Shown here in pieces: positions 7,737-20,135 of a stretch of DNA of 34,787 nt. Where the stretch lies: positions 1-34,787 of the forward strand of contig JADGOI010000013.1 of assembly GCA_017883075.1 (NCBI GenBank), read 5' to 3'. Positions within the stretch are counted from its first letter, which is position 1. Each line of letters starts with the position of its first letter. Made by a program: the position numbers and the translations under genes. The stretch is from Acidimicrobiales bacterium (lineage in GTDB: Bacteria; Actinomycetota; Acidimicrobiia; Acidimicrobiales; RAAP-2). A model generated the notes under the pieces. The model made no database searches. It was not told the DNA's origin and saw only the letters and a list, made by a program, of their open reading frames with translations.

Positions 7737-9253
7737 CCAGTACCGAAGAAGCCCGTCCCACCAGTGTTGACAGAGACACCGCCACGTTCGAATCACTCAA
7801 TCCGGCGTCCGGTGCCGTTGTCGCCACGTTCCCCATTGACAGCGACGTGGCGGTGCGCTTCGCCGTCGAGCGGGCCCGCATCGCCTTAGAGTGGTGGCAG
7901 TCCATCGGATTCGACGGTCGGGCCCGGCACCTCGCCTCCTTCAAGGGGGAACTCGCTCGGCGCATGAGTGAACTGGCCGATCTCATACACGAGGAGAATG
8001 GTAAACCGCACGCCGATGCCGTTCTCGAGATCACCCTGGTCATCGATCACATCTCGTGGGCGGCCGGCCACGCCCGCAAGGTGCTCGCACCCCGCCCGGT
8101 CTTCCCGGGTTTGCTCGCTCTCAACAATTCGGCCAGCGTCGAGTACCAGCCGCTCGGCGTGATCGGGGTCATCGGCCCTTGGAACTATCCGGTGTTCACT
8201 CCGGCAGGTTCAATCGTCTATGCGCTGGCGGCCGGAAACGCGGTGGTATTCAAGCCAAGTGAATACACCCCGGCAATCGGCAAGTGGTTGGTCGATGCCT
8301 GGGCCACCGCAGTCCCCCGGGGGCGCGACCTGCTCACGATGGTGACGGGACTCGGTGACACCGGGGCCGCCCTCTGTCGTTCCGGCGTGGACAAGATCGC
8401 GTTCACCGGGTCTGCCCGCACCGGCCGAAAGGTAATGGCGGCCTGTGCGGAGAACCTGGTCCCGGTGTTGATGGAATGCGGCGGCAAGGATGCACTCATC
8501 GTCGATGACGGTGCCGATCTCGAAGCCGCTGCCGACGCAGCGTTGTGGAGTGGCATGAGCAATGGGGGCCAGACCTGCATCGGCACCGAGCGCGTGTACG
8601 CCACCGAAGCGGTGTATGACCGGTTCCTGTCCATTCTCACCGAGAAGGCCACCAAACTCCACCCCGGTTCCGAGCGCAACGCGGCATGGGGACCTCCGAC
8701 CATGCCCTCGCAGATGGAAGTGATCCGGCGCCATGTCGGGGATGCCCTCGGCCACGGTGGTCGGGCGGTGGTCGGAGGTATGGATACCGTCAAGGCAACA
8801 GGTGTGGACCCGACCATTCTGGTCGGGGTTCCCGAGGACTCGTCGGCGGTCACCGAGGAGACATTCGGGCCCACGCTGACCGTGGCCAAGGTGCGCGACG
8901 CCGAGGAGGCCCTCACCCTCGCCAACGCGTCCGGCTACGGCCTGGCCGGGGCAGTCTTCGCCCGGTCCCGCCAGAGGGGCATCGAGTTGGCCCGCAGAAT
9001 GCGGTCGGGGATGGTATCGGTCAACTCGGTCATGACCTTCGCTTTCATTCCCGGGTTGCCGTTCGGCGGGGTCGGCGAGTCGGGATTCGGACGGATCCAC
9101 GGCCCCGATGGTCTACGCGAGTTCTCGCGGGCCAAGTCGATCACCGCCCAACGCTTCGCCCTACCCGTGAACCTGACCAGCTTCAACCGGCCGGCCAAGG
9201 CCACCGATGTGTTGGCCAAGGTGATCAAGCTCATCCATGGACGCGCCCGCTGA
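7733..9253 (+). CDS. NAD(P)-dependent aldehyde dehydrogenase (ALDH superfamily)
   Basis: Oxidises an aldehyde to its carboxylate; the substrate cannot be told from sequence. The 506-aa protein has all catalytic elements: GPWNYP with Asn151 of the oxyanion hole, Lys174 (FKPSE), the dinucleotide-binding GSARTG (226-231), general base Glu248 (LMECGGK) and nucleophile Cys282 (GGQTCIG). The C-terminal FGGVGESGFGR motif is also there. It reads opposite to the pyr and mihF operons it separates. In the Streptomyces gene order pyrF and mihF are adjacent, so this gene and the PxpA remnant before it look like an insertion. The start is supported by the -10 hexamer 6 nt upstream. Confidence 0.93.
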   Translation: MTSTEEARPTSVDRDTATFESLNPASGAVVATFPIDSDVAVRFAVERARIALEWWQSIGFDGRARHLASFKGELARRMSELADLIHEENGKPHADAVLEITLVIDHISWAAGHARKVLAPRPVFPGLLALNNSASVEYQPLGVIGVIGPWNYPVFTPAGSIVYALAAGNAVVFKPSEYTPAIGKWLVDAWATAVPRGRDLLTMVTGLGDTGAALCRSGVDKIAFTGSARTGRKVMAACAENLVPVLMECGGKDALIVDDGADLEAAADAALWSGMSNGGQTCIGTERVYATEAVYDRFLSILTEKATKLHPGSERNAAWGPPTMPSQMEVIRRHVGDALGHGGRAVVGGMDTVKATGVDPTILVGVPEDSSAVTEETFGPTLTVAKVRDAEEALTLANASGYGLAGAVFARSRQRGIELARRMRSGMVSVNSVMTFAFIPGLPFGGVGESGFGRIHGPDGLREFSRAKSITAQRFALPVNLTSFNRPAKATDVLAKVIKLIHGRAR

Positions 9254-9272
9254 CTGGCCCGCGCGAAGTGGG

Positions 9273-10133
9273 TCAGCCCAGTGCCAACGCCATCTGGTCC
9301 CGGGATGCCAGGGCGGCGGCCCGAAGCGAGGTCAGGTCAGGGCCGGCAGCCAGAACCGACCGGGACGCGCTGGCCAACACCGAGCCGGGCCCACACCCAC
9401 GGAACAGGTGGGCTACGTCGCTGGCCGTGGCGCCCTGTGCCCCCACTCCGGGGGCAAGGATCGGACCACCCAAAGACCCCAGAGGAAAGGCGGAGGGCAC
9501 CAAGGTGGCGCCGACCACCGCCCCGGCCGTTCCGGGTAGGGGAAGTCCTCCGGCATTGAGCTCGGCAATCTGAGCCAGCAGCATGTCTTGGACAGAAGGA
9601 CCGCCGCCCGACTCGGTGAGTGCCTCCTGAAGGGCCCGACCTTCGGGATTCGAGCTCCGCACAACCACGATCACTCCTCGTCCGTGGGCGGCGGCCAGGT
9701 CGAACATCGGTTGCAGCGAACCGATTCCGAGATACGGCATGGCGGTCACCGCGTCGGCCACCAGGGGACTCCGGGGATCGAGCCACGTCGAGGCGTACGC
9801 CTCCATGGTGCTGCCGATATCCCCCCGCTTGGCGTCGGCAATGACCAGGAGCCCGGCATCACGGGCATCCTTGATCAGTGTTTCGAGCGCGGCGATGCCG
9901 GCTGATCCGAATCGTTCGAAGAACGCCACCTGTGGCTTCACCACCGGAACGACCCCGGCGAAAGCGTCGACACACCGTGCCCCGAACTCCCGGATCCCGG
10001 CGACATCATCGGACAAACCCCAGGCGTCGAGCAACGACGCCGACGGATCGATACCGGCGCACAATGGACCGGTCCGGCCGATGGCCGCCATCATTCGAGC
10101 GGAAAAACCCTCGCTCACCAAGGCGTCAGCCAT
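9273..10133 (-). CDS. pyrF: Orotidine-5'-phosphate decarboxylase, type 2
   Basis: Last step of UMP synthesis, decarboxylating OMP. The 286-aa protein has the catalytic ADAKRGDIGSTM motif (D100, K102, D105) of the longer type 2 enzymes found in Actinobacteria, plus PYLGIGSLQPM and ILAPGVGAQG at the phosphate site. The ATG at 10133 overlaps the pyrD stop by 8 nt and is preferred to a TTG four codons upstream. It is the last gene of the pyr operon and converges with the aldehyde dehydrogenase over a 19-bp gap, in which no clear terminator was seen. Confidence 0.95.
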   Translation of the reverse strand: MADALVSEGFSARMMAAIGRTGPLCAGIDPSASLLDAWGLSDDVAGIREFGARCVDAFAGVVPVVKPQVAFFERFGSAGIAALETLIKDARDAGLLVIADAKRGDIGSTMEAYASTWLDPRSPLVADAVTAMPYLGIGSLQPMFDLAAAHGRGVIVVVRSSNPEGRALQEALTESGGGPSVQDMLLAQIAELNAGGLPLPGTAGAVVGATLVPSAFPLGSLGGPILAPGVGAQGATASDVAHLFRGCGPGSVLASASRSVLAAGPDLTSLRAAALASRDQMALALG

Positions 10134-11052
10134 GGGCTGCCCCAATCAGATCGCTCACCGAACGCACCCCCCGACGGGCGCACCACGATTCCATCTCCTC
10201 CAGTACCCGAAACGGAGCGCGGGGGTCACGGAACGTGGCGGTTCCCACTTGGATGGCGTTGGCCCCGGCCATCAGCAATTCGATCGCATCGGAACCGGAC
10301 ATCACACCGCCCACACCGATGATGGTGGCGTCGGGCAGGGCGGAACGGACGTCGTACACCGCTCGCACCGCCACCGGATGGATCGCCGCTCCCGACAGCC
10401 CGCCACCACCGGCGCCAAGGTGCGGCCGTCGCTCGTCGATATCGATGGTCATCCCTAGCACCGTGTTGATCAGGGTCACCGCCTCTGCTCCGGCCCCGAT
10501 GGCCGCGTCCGCCACCTCGGCCACGTCGGCCACGTTGGGACTGAGCTTGGCCCACAGGGGCAGCGGATTGGCCTGGTGAACGGCGGCCAGCACCTCGGCA
10601 GTGGCTTCGGGTGAATGGGCAAACATCCGGCGGCGGTCTTCGACATTGGGACAGCTCACGTTCACTTCAATGGCGGTGAGGCCATCCACTCCCGCCAACA
10701 TGGTGGCAGCCTCCGCGTAGTCGGCCACCCGCTGGCCCCAGATGCTCACCACCACCCGGGCTCCTGCGGTGACCAGCAGAGGGAGATCTTCCCGGATCCA
10801 TGCTTCGATACCGGGGCCCTGGAGACCCACGCTGTTCAACATCCCCGATGGCGTCTGATGGACCCGGGGGGCCGGGTTGCCCGGCCACGGACCAGGTGAG
10901 ATCGACTTGGCCACCACCGCGCCGAGGGACGACAGCGGAAAGTAGGCCTGCAACTCGTCGCCGTGACCAGCGGTCCCCGATGCCGTCATGACCGGATTGG
11001 GCAGCTGAATCGAACCCAGCCGACACGTCATGTCCACATCGCCGGCGACCAT
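10126..11052 (-). CDS. pyrD: Dihydroorotate dehydrogenase, class 1 (1B-like)
   Basis: FMN enzyme oxidising dihydroorotate to orotate. The catalytic base is Cys in NVSCPNVE, which marks class 1; class 2 enzymes have Ser. The N-terminal LPNPVMTASGTAGHG, the GMLNSVGLQGPG segment and the C-terminal FMN-phosphate motif GVGGVMSGSDA resemble class 1B, which normally works with the Fe-S/FAD subunit PyrK. No pyrK lies in the operon. The ATG at 11052 gives 308 aa, normal for the class. A GTG at 11100 forming a GTGA overlap with carB would add a 16-residue Arg-rich extension, and an ATG at 11031 is also possible. It overlaps pyrF by 8 nt. Confidence 0.93.
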   Translation of the reverse strand: MVAGDVDMTCRLGSIQLPNPVMTASGTAGHGDELQAYFPLSSLGAVVAKSISPGPWPGNPAPRVHQTPSGMLNSVGLQGPGIEAWIREDLPLLVTAGARVVVSIWGQRVADYAEAATMLAGVDGLTAIEVNVSCPNVEDRRRMFAHSPEATAEVLAAVHQANPLPLWAKLSPNVADVAEVADAAIGAGAEAVTLINTVLGMTIDIDERRPHLGAGGGGLSGAAIHPVAVRAVYDVRSALPDATIIGVGGVMSGSDAIELLMAGANAIQVGTATFRDPRAPFRVLEEMESWCARRGVRSVSDLIGAAHG

Positions 11053-11096
11053 CGCCCGCCACGCCTTCCGGACTCGAGTGGCCCGCACCCCCGGGC

Positions 11097-14401
<3,305 letters not shown>

Positions 14402-14402
<1 letters not shown>

Positions 14403-15562
14403 CAGGCGCTCCTCATCTCGCTGTCGGTATTCGGAGTGGCTCCGAGGTGGTCCATCAGGAGTCGGAACTCCTCGAACAGGTAGCGGGCGTCATGGGGTCC
14501 GGGACCGGCTTCGGGGTGATATTGCACGCTGAACGCCGGTGTGTCCCGGCAGCGGAGACCCTCGATGACCCCGTCGTTGAGGTTCACGTGGGTGACATCG
14601 GCCGACTCTAGGGACCCTTCGGCCACCGCGTAGTTATGGTTCTGCGAGGTGATCTCCACCCGCCCGGTCGCCAGTCGTCGCACCGGATGATTGCCGCCGT
14701 GGTGCCCGAACGGAAGTTTGTAGGTGGTGGCGCCGAGAGCCGCGGCCAGAAGTTGGTGACCCAGGCAGATCCCGAAGACCGGCACGGTGCCGGCGGCGGT
14801 CAGCTTCTCGATCTCTGCGGTGATCCCGGGGAGCGCGGCCGGGTCACCGGGGCCATTCGAGAGGAAGACCCCGTCGGGCTCCATGGCCAGGACCTGCTCG
14901 GCCGTGGTCGAGGCCGTCACCACCGTGACGGTGGCCAGCTCGCCGAGTTGGCGAAGCATTGCCTCCTTGATGCCGAAGTCGTAGGCCACCACCCGGTACC
15001 GACCGTTACCTCTGACGATGATCTTCGGGGTTGTCACTGCCGACACCAGGTCATGACCGTCGGTGGCGTCCGCCGCCTGGGCGGCACGCAACAGATCGGA
15101 TTCGGAAGCAGTCCCGAAGGCACAGGGCATGGTCCCCTTGTCCCGCAGGTGACGGGTAAGGCGTCGGGTATCCACCCCGGTGATGCCCGGGATGCCGTGT
15201 CGAACCAAAAACTCCTCGAGCGTTGCCGTTGATCTCCAGCTACTCGGGCGATCGGACAGGGCGCGCACGATGATCCCGCGGCAGTGGGGCCGGACCGCCT
15301 CGTCATCGGTCGGGTTGACGCCGTAGTTGCCGATGTGGGGATAGGTGAAGGCGATGACCTGGCCGGCATAGGACGGATCGGTGAGCACCTCTTGGTAGCC
15401 CGACAACACGGTGTTGAACACCGCCTCGCCGGTGGCGATGCCTTCGCCGCCAAGTCCAGGTGCAGCGGGATCCGCCCCCATGGCCTCGCCCTCGAATACC
15501 TCTCCATCGGCCAGTACCAACAGGGCATCGGATCGGGGGGCGGTTCCGTTCCGTCCGGTCAT
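14402..15562 (-). CDS. carA: Carbamoyl-phosphate synthase small (glutamine amidotransferase) subunit
   Basis: Hydrolyses glutamine and channels ammonia to CarB. The 386-aa protein has the small-subunit N-domain ([20 protein letters not shown]) and a class I glutamine amidotransferase domain with the triad Cys266 (GICLGHQ), His349 and Glu351 ([10 protein letters not shown]). The start overlaps the pyrC stop as ATGA, and the stop overlaps the carB start. It is part of the uninterrupted pyrR-pyrB-pyrC-carA-carB chain. Confidence 0.97.
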
Positions 15563-16875
15563 CGCTGCGCCTCACCGTCAATGACAACCGGCTCCCCCTT
15601 GAAAACCGTGTGTCGCACCCGCCCGGTGAGGGTCCGGCCGGCGTAGGGCGTGTTGCGGCTCCGACTCGCGAGGGTCATCGGGTCAACGGTCCAGGTGGCG
15701 GTGGGATCGATGACACACAGGTTCGACTCGGCTCCAGGGGTGATCACGCCCCCTTGGCCTCCGCCGTTCGAGGGGTCCAGGCCGGCGATGGCCGCCGGCT
15801 GCCAGCTCAGGAGAGCGAGGATGCGAGTGAGCGGAAGGTCGAGCTCGGTGATGGCCAGGCTCAGCGCCGTCTGCAAGCCGAGTACGCCTGGAGGGGCCAG
15901 GTCGAAGGGAAGGTCCTTGAACTCCGGGGCGTGGGGGGCGTGGTCGGTGGCGATAGCGTCGACGGTCCCATCGGCGAGTCCCGCCTTCACCGCGTCGACA
16001 TCGCATTGGGGTCGCAGCGGCGGGTTCACCTTGAACACCGGGTCGTAGCCGGCAGCACATGCATCGGTCAGCGAAAAATGGTGGGGAGCGACCTCGGCCG
16101 TGACCGGCAATCCGGCGGCTTTGGCCTGTCGCACCAACTCGATCGAAGGCGCGGTGGACAAGTGCAGAAAATGGATCCGCGATCCGGTCACCCGGGCCAG
16201 GGCGATATCGCGGGCCACCATCACTTCTTCGGCCAAAGCCGGCATGCCCGGGATACCCAACCGGCTCGACCAGGCCCCCTCGTGCATGGCACCATCACAT
16301 GCCAGGGAACCGTCCTCGCAATGCTGGGCCAGGGTGGCACCCAGATCCCGTGCGTACTCGAGGGCACGACGCATGAGGCCGGCCGACTGCACCCCGGCCC
16401 CGTCGTCGGTGAAGAGGCGCACCCCGAGGGCCGCCAGCTCGGCCATCGGGGCCAGACGCTGCCCTGCCCTGCCTACGGTGATCGCCCCGGCCACCGCCAC
16501 CTGGGCAGTGGCCGTGCGGGCCAACTCAACGACGTTGCGAACCGCGTCCGCCGAGTCGAGGGGCGGGTTGGTGTTGGGCATCGCCACCACCGCGGTGTAT
16601 CCGCCCAATGACGCGGCACGGGTGCCGGTCTCTATGGTCTCGGCCTCCTCGTGGCCCGGTTCGCGAAGATGGGTGTGGAGGTCAACCAATCCGGGTGAGA
16701 CCACACAGCCTCCGGCATCGAGAACGGTGGCCCCCGTGGGTACCACCAGCCCTTCGCCCACCTCTTGGATCCGACCGTTGGCGACAACCACGTCGGCCCG
16801 GCGTTCACCGGTGGCATCGATCACGATGCCACCTCTGATGACGAGGGTGGGTTCAGACCGGTTCGGCTCAGACAT
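15559..16875 (-). CDS. pyrC: Dihydroorotase
   Basis: Cyclises carbamoyl aspartate to dihydroorotate. The 438-aa protein belongs to the long class I (amidohydrolase) type. Metal-binding His67 and His69 lie in [10 protein letters not shown], the MPNTNPP segment follows, and the late motif ATDHAPH carries the catalytic Asp. It overlaps the pyrB stop by 8 nt and its own stop overlaps carA by 4 nt, indicating translational coupling. The zinc ligands all appear intact, so it is probably catalytic rather than a structural pseudo-dihydroorotase. Confidence 0.96.
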   Translation of the reverse strand: MSEPNRSEPTLVIRGGIVIDATGERRADVVVANGRIQEVGEGLVVPTGATVLDAGGCVVSPGLVDLHTHLREPGHEEAETIETGTRAASLGGYTAVVAMPNTNPPLDSADAVRNVVELARTATAQVAVAGAITVGRAGQRLAPMAELAALGVRLFTDDGAGVQSAGLMRRALEYARDLGATLAQHCEDGSLACDGAMHEGAWSSRLGIPGMPALAEEVMVARDIALARVTGSRIHFLHLSTAPSIELVRQAKAAGLPVTAEVAPHHFSLTDACAAGYDPVFKVNPPLRPQCDVDAVKAGLADGTVDAIATDHAPHAPEFKDLPFDLAPPGVLGLQTALSLAITELDLPLTRILALLSWQPAAIAGLDPSNGGGQGGVITPGAESNLCVIDPTATWTVDPMTLASRSRNTPYAGRTLTGRVRHTVFKGEPVVIDGEAQR

Positions 16876-17839
16876 CGGAACTTCCTTCGACCGCGCTCTG
16901 TCCCAGCATCAGGAACAACACCGCCATCCGTACCGCCACCCCATTGCTCACCTGTCCGGTGATGTGGGCGGCAGGCAGGTCGGCTACCTCCGAGGCGATC
17001 TCCACCCCCCGCACCATCGGCCCCGGGTGAAGAATCAGCGTCTCGGGCTTCAGCATCGCCGCCCGGCGCCCAGTCAATCCGAACCGGGTCGTGTACTCGC
17101 GGAGGCTGGGCACGAACTCACCACTCCCCCGTTCGGATTGCAGCCGAAGCAGCGATACCACGTCGGCGGAGGGGAGCTCTTTGTCGATGTCGTGGCTGAC
17201 CGCGACAACGGGCCACCCGTCGATCGAGGGAGGAAGCAAGGTGGGTGGCGCCACCAGCGTCACCTCGGCCCCGAGGGCGGCGTAGGCGGCGACCTGCGAG
17301 CGGGCCACCCGGCTGTGACGGATGTCCCCCACGATGACCACCTGCAGACTCTTGAACCGATCCATGCCCTCATCGCCACCGCCCAACGCCTGGCGAACTG
17401 TATAGAGGTCGAGAAGAGCCTGGGTCGGGTGCTCGTGCCAGCCGTCTCCGGCGTTGATCACAGACGAGTTGGTGACCCAGCCGGCGACTCGGGTCGGGGC
17501 GCCCGAGGACGGGTGGCGAATGATGATGGCGTCGATTCCCATCGCCTCGATGGTCTCTACCGTGTCGCGGAGCGACTCGCCTTTCTTCACCGAAGATGAT
17601 CCGGCCGCGAACGAAAGCACGTCGGCCGACAGCCGCTTGGCCGCCGTCTCGAACGAAACCCGGGTCCGGGTCGAGTCCTCGAAGAACAAGGTGGCGACGG
17701 TCCGACCCCGCAGGGCCGGCACTTTCGGATTTGCCCGGTGGGCAACCTCCACAAAGGAGTCAGCCACCCGCAAGACCTCGCCGATGCCATCGGGACCGAG
17801 ATCGTCAATGCCCAAGAGATGGTGAGGGAACCGATTCAC
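16868..17839 (-). CDS. pyrB: Aspartate carbamoyltransferase catalytic subunit
   Basis: First committed step of pyrimidine synthesis, joining carbamoyl phosphate and aspartate. The 323-aa protein carries the carbamoyl-phosphate motif [13 protein letters not shown] (from residue 52), [11 protein letters not shown] and the aspartate-loop HPGPMVRG. No pyrI regulatory subunit is nearby, so control is expected through PyrR. The start overlaps the pyrR stop by 4 nt, and the stop overlaps pyrC by 8 nt. Confidence 0.97.
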   Translation of the reverse strand: MNRFPHHLLGIDDLGPDGIGEVLRVADSFVEVAHRANPKVPALRGRTVATLFFEDSTRTRVSFETAAKRLSADVLSFAAGSSSVKKGESLRDTVETIEAMGIDAIIIRHPSSGAPTRVAGWVTNSSVINAGDGWHEHPTQALLDLYTVRQALGGGDEGMDRFKSLQVVIVGDIRHSRVARSQVAAYAALGAEVTLVAPPTLLPPSIDGWPVVAVSHDIDKELPSADVVSLLRLQSERGSGEFVPSLREYTTRFGLTGRRAAMLKPETLILHPGPMVRGVEIASEVADLPAAHITGQVSNGVAVRMAVLFLMLGQSAVEGSSDV

Positions 17840-18405
17840 CGACCCACCACGTCCCCGATCGCCACACCGTCTTCAGTGACGTCGACCATCTCGTCGCGTC
17901 GGGTGGGAAGGTTCTTTCCCACATAGTCGGGCCGGATCGGCAGTTCACGGTGGCCTCGGTCGACCATGACCGCCAACTGCACGGCCTGGGCCCGTCCATA
18001 CTCGCTGACCGCGTTGAGTGCGGCCCGAATGGTCCGCCCGGTGAAGAGTACGTCGTCGACCAACACCACGGTGGCCCCGGTCAGATCAAAACTGATGTCG
18101 GTCACCGCCTCGGGCAATACCGGGCGCAGACCGATGTCATCGCGATAGAAGGCGACATCGAGGATGCCCACCGGGATGGTGGTGCTCTCGACGGATTCGA
18201 GGCTTGCCGCCAAGCGCTCGGCAATGGGAACGCCGCCGGTTTGGAGCCCGATGAGAACCAGATGCTCGAGGCCCCGATTGCGCTCGGCGATCTCGTGGGA
18301 CATCCGGGTGATGGCTCGTTGGACGTCGGCTGCCGACATCACTTGAGCCCTGGGAACAAATACTGCGCCCCGCGGTCGGGTATGACTGCGCTCGCGTTCG
18401 GCCAC
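17836..18405 (-). CDS. pyrR: PyrR bifunctional pyrimidine regulator/uracil phosphoribosyltransferase
   Basis: UMP-responsive RNA-binding protein with uracil phosphoribosyltransferase activity. The 189-aa protein has the PRPP loop [13 protein letters not shown] (113-125), the RRDEMVDV segment and the conserved FYRDD. It begins with GTG at 18405, set by a strong Shine-Dalgarno AGGAGG (18411-18416) 5 nt upstream. The leader carries a hairpin that looks like a PyrR-binding loop just before the Shine-Dalgarno, so the protein probably represses its own operon by blocking translation. In mycobacteria PyrR is reported to work this way rather than by the attenuation known in Bacillus. The first gene of the pyr operon. 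Confidence 0.96.
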   Translation of the reverse strand: MAERERSHTRPRGAVFVPRAQVMSAADVQRAITRMSHEIAERNRGLEHLVLIGLQTGGVPIAERLAASLESVESTTIPVGILDVAFYRDDIGLRPVLPEAVTDISFDLTGATVVLVDDVLFTGRTIRAALNAVSEYGRAQAVQLAVMVDRGHRELPIRPDYVGKNLPTRRDEMVDVTEDGVAIGDVVGR

Positions 18406-18418
18406 CGGCTCCTCCTGT

Positions 18419-18449
18419 CCGTTCGGGCCTCACGGGACCCGCTTCACGG
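18419..18449 (-). promoter_or_regulatory. Putative PyrR-binding RNA hairpin in the pyrR leader
   Basis: On the minus strand the leader folds into a lower stem CCGT/ACGG (18446-18449 with 18419-18422), an internal bulge of GAAG opposite a single A, an upper 6-bp stem CGGGTC/GGCCCG (18436-18441 with 18424-18429, one G-U pair) and the hexaloop CCGTGA (18430-18435). The loop fits the CNGNGA consensus and the purine-rich internal bulge that I recall for PyrR-binding loops. The 3' stem ends 2 nt before the Shine-Dalgarno of pyrR, so protein binding could block ribosome entry. Between the likely transcription start and the Shine-Dalgarno there is little room for anything else. No antiterminator or terminator pair is visible. 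Confidence 0.7.
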
Positions 18450-18459
18450 TCAGATGTCG

Positions 18460-18465
18460 ACTATA
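18460..18465 (-). promoter_or_regulatory. -10 box of the pyr operon
   Basis: TATAGT on the minus strand lies so that transcription would start near 18453, giving a leader of about 48 nt that contains the hairpin and the Shine-Dalgarno. No consensus -35 is visible; GTCGCG lies 18 nt upstream. Confidence 0.5.
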
Positions 18466-18500
18466 CCGCGAGTGTCAGTTGCGCGCGACGACAGCGCCAG

Positions 18501-19166
18501 TCACTCCAGGGTGGTCGTGGGTCCACTGACCGATGGACCCGCGAACGCCGCCAGTCCGCTACCCGCGAACATGGTCAGTTGATCGACCAACTCGGCCCGT
18601 GACACGGTCCTCGAGTCCACCCACCAGTCGGCAGCCATGAAGACCGATCCCATCAGGGCGTAGCCCAACGTGGCGCCCGGAGAGGGGTCGGCCCCTGAGT
18701 CGCGGAGGCCATCCGCCATCATGGAACCCACCACCTCGCCCACCGATACGAGCAGTTGCCGGTCGCCGAGGGAACGGCCGAATCCTGCCGCTCCCTGCAC
18801 CAGGAATCTGAAGAGTGCGGGCTCTGTCTCCACGAATTGACAGAAGGCGTCGATGGCCCCATGCAGCGCCACCGGAAGTCCAGTCCCTTCCGACACCAGC
18901 GTTCCGATGCGCAGGGCCAACTCACCCGACACCTCGGCCGCAAGTGCGTCGGCCAGCGACGCCTTGTCCTTGAACGCTGCGTACAGTGCCGGTTTGGTAT
19001 AGCCCGCCGCCTCGGCGATGGCCGCCATCGACGCATCGGGCCCCAACCGGGCGATGGCCCCGCGTGCCACCATCACGAGTTGACGACGACGATGTGCGGG
19101 ATCGGGCCGAGGCCCGCGAGGCCGTCCCCGGCGGGTTGGTCGGGACGAGATGACGGTTTCTCCCAT
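18501..19166 (-). CDS. TetR-family transcriptional regulator
   Basis: The 221-aa protein has a basic N-terminus (RPTRRGRPRGPRPDPAHRRR) and a TetR helix-turn-helix (ASMAAIAEAAGYTKPALYAAF, about residues 45-65), followed by a helical ligand domain with no recognisable subfamily. It is divergent from the MpaB-family oxygenase gene, 60 bp apart, with a perfect inverted repeat filling the gap. It therefore probably represses itself and that gene. Its own -10 (TATCCT, 6 nt before ATG) lies in one arm of the repeat. The inducer is unknown. In Streptomyces bldD sits at this position between nusB and pyrR, by my recollection. Confidence 0.93.
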   Translation of the reverse strand: MGETVISSRPTRRGRPRGPRPDPAHRRRQLVMVARGAIARLGPDASMAAIAEAAGYTKPALYAAFKDKASLADALAAEVSGELALRIGTLVSEGTGLPVALHGAIDAFCQFVETEPALFRFLVQGAAGFGRSLGDRQLLVSVGEVVGSMMADGLRDSGADPSPGATLGYALMGSVFMAADWWVDSRTVSRAELVDQLTMFAGSGLAAFAGPSVSGPTTTLE

Positions 19167-19209
19167 GAATCGAGGATAACCTACCGCCAGTAGTTAATAT
19201 CCTCGATTC
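19167..19209. promoter_or_regulatory. Divergent promoters and probable TetR operator
   Basis: A perfect 12-bp inverted repeat, GAATCGAGGATA (19167-19178) and its complement (19198-19209), is separated by 19 bp. Each arm contains TATCCT on its outward strand, so both divergent promoters have the same -10. On the minus strand it lies 6 nt before the TetR ATG (leaderless). On the plus strand transcription would start near 19210, just before the Shine-Dalgarno of the oxygenase gene. A second, inner palindrome (CTAC, 5 nt, GTAG; 19181-19193, extended by TAAC/GTTA) lies between the two -10 boxes and is the best candidate for the repressor site. Confidence 0.65.
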
Positions 19210-19226
19210 CCCGGGAGGAACGGAAC

Positions 19227-20132
19227 TTGAAATTCGACCCCATGGGCCCGATCCACGGGATGATGGCATCGACGATGCGCAGCAAGTTCGGTGGGCCGCT
19301 GGTGTCGTTCGATGACTCCCCCGGTGATCCGGGTCTGTTCGGACCGGAGTCGGTCACCTGGCGGGTGCATTCGGACATGCCCGCCATGCTCATCGGCGGG
19401 GTGTCGTCCCTACTGCTTCAGACCCTTCATCCCGGCGCGATGGCCGGTGTGGCCGATTTCTCCGTCTACGAGGAGGATCCGCTCGGCCGACTCCAGCGAA
19501 CCGGCACCTTTGTGGGCGGAACCATCTTCGGATCTACAGCAACGGCCGAGAAGCTCATCGATATCGTGAAACACGTGCATCTGTCGGTATCGGGAGTCCG
19601 TCCCGACGGCGTTCCCTATGCCGCCTCCGATCCTCACCTCCTTTGTTGGGTGCACGTAGCCGAACATGCCCAGTTCCTCCGGGCCCACCAGCTCTTCGGC
19701 GTCCGTCCCCTGCGGGCATCGGATGTCGATCGCTATTTCGCCGAGGTAGCAGAAGTGGCGCGCCGACTGGGCGCCACCGATGTTCCCACCGATGCCATTG
19801 GCGTCGACGACTATTTCGCCGCTGTCCGGCCGGAACTGCAGTTCGGGGCACAGGCCGCCAAAGGCCTCGAGTTCCTACTGGCACCCAACATCGGCGGCCC
19901 GGTGGAACAAGCCGCGTATGCGCCCTTGGTCCGAGCCGCCACAGCCATCCTTCCCGATTGGGCCTCACGCATGTTGGGGATATGGCAACCGTGGCCCGAG
20001 TTGGTGGCCAACCGAGTCACCGCCTGGGGGCTATGCCGCACCTTGCGATGGGCCATGGGACCGAGTGAGGTCTTTGATCGTTCGAACCGCCGAGCCAGGG
20101 CTGTGATCGGGGCCGCGGCGGCCGCGGCATGA
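19227..20132 (+). CDS. MpaB-family oxygenase (DUF2236)
   Basis: Member of the MpaB/DUF2236 family, which includes fungal mpaB and rubber-degrading Lcp proteins that bind haem; the substrate here is unknown. The 301-aa protein has the family segments LLQTLHPGAMAGVADFS, FVGGTIFGSTATA and WVHVAEHAQFLRAHQLFG with the conserved histidines. No signal peptide is present, so it should be cytoplasmic. The start is a TTG, chosen because GGAGGAA (19214-19220) lies 6 nt upstream; an ATG at codon 6 is the alternative. It is divergent from the TetR gene and probably controlled by it. A hairpin follows the stop codon. Confidence 0.88.
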   Translation: MKFDPMGPIHGMMASTMRSKFGGPLVSFDDSPGDPGLFGPESVTWRVHSDMPAMLIGGVSSLLLQTLHPGAMAGVADFSVYEEDPLGRLQRTGTFVGGTIFGSTATAEKLIDIVKHVHLSVSGVRPDGVPYAASDPHLLCWVHVAEHAQFLRAHQLFGVRPLRASDVDRYFAEVAEVARRLGATDVPTDAIGVDDYFAAVRPELQFGAQAAKGLEFLLAPNIGGPVEQAAYAPLVRAATAILPDWASRMLGIWQPWPELVANRVTAWGLCRTLRWAMGPSEVFDRSNRRARAVIGAAAAAA

Positions 20133-20135
20133 GTG

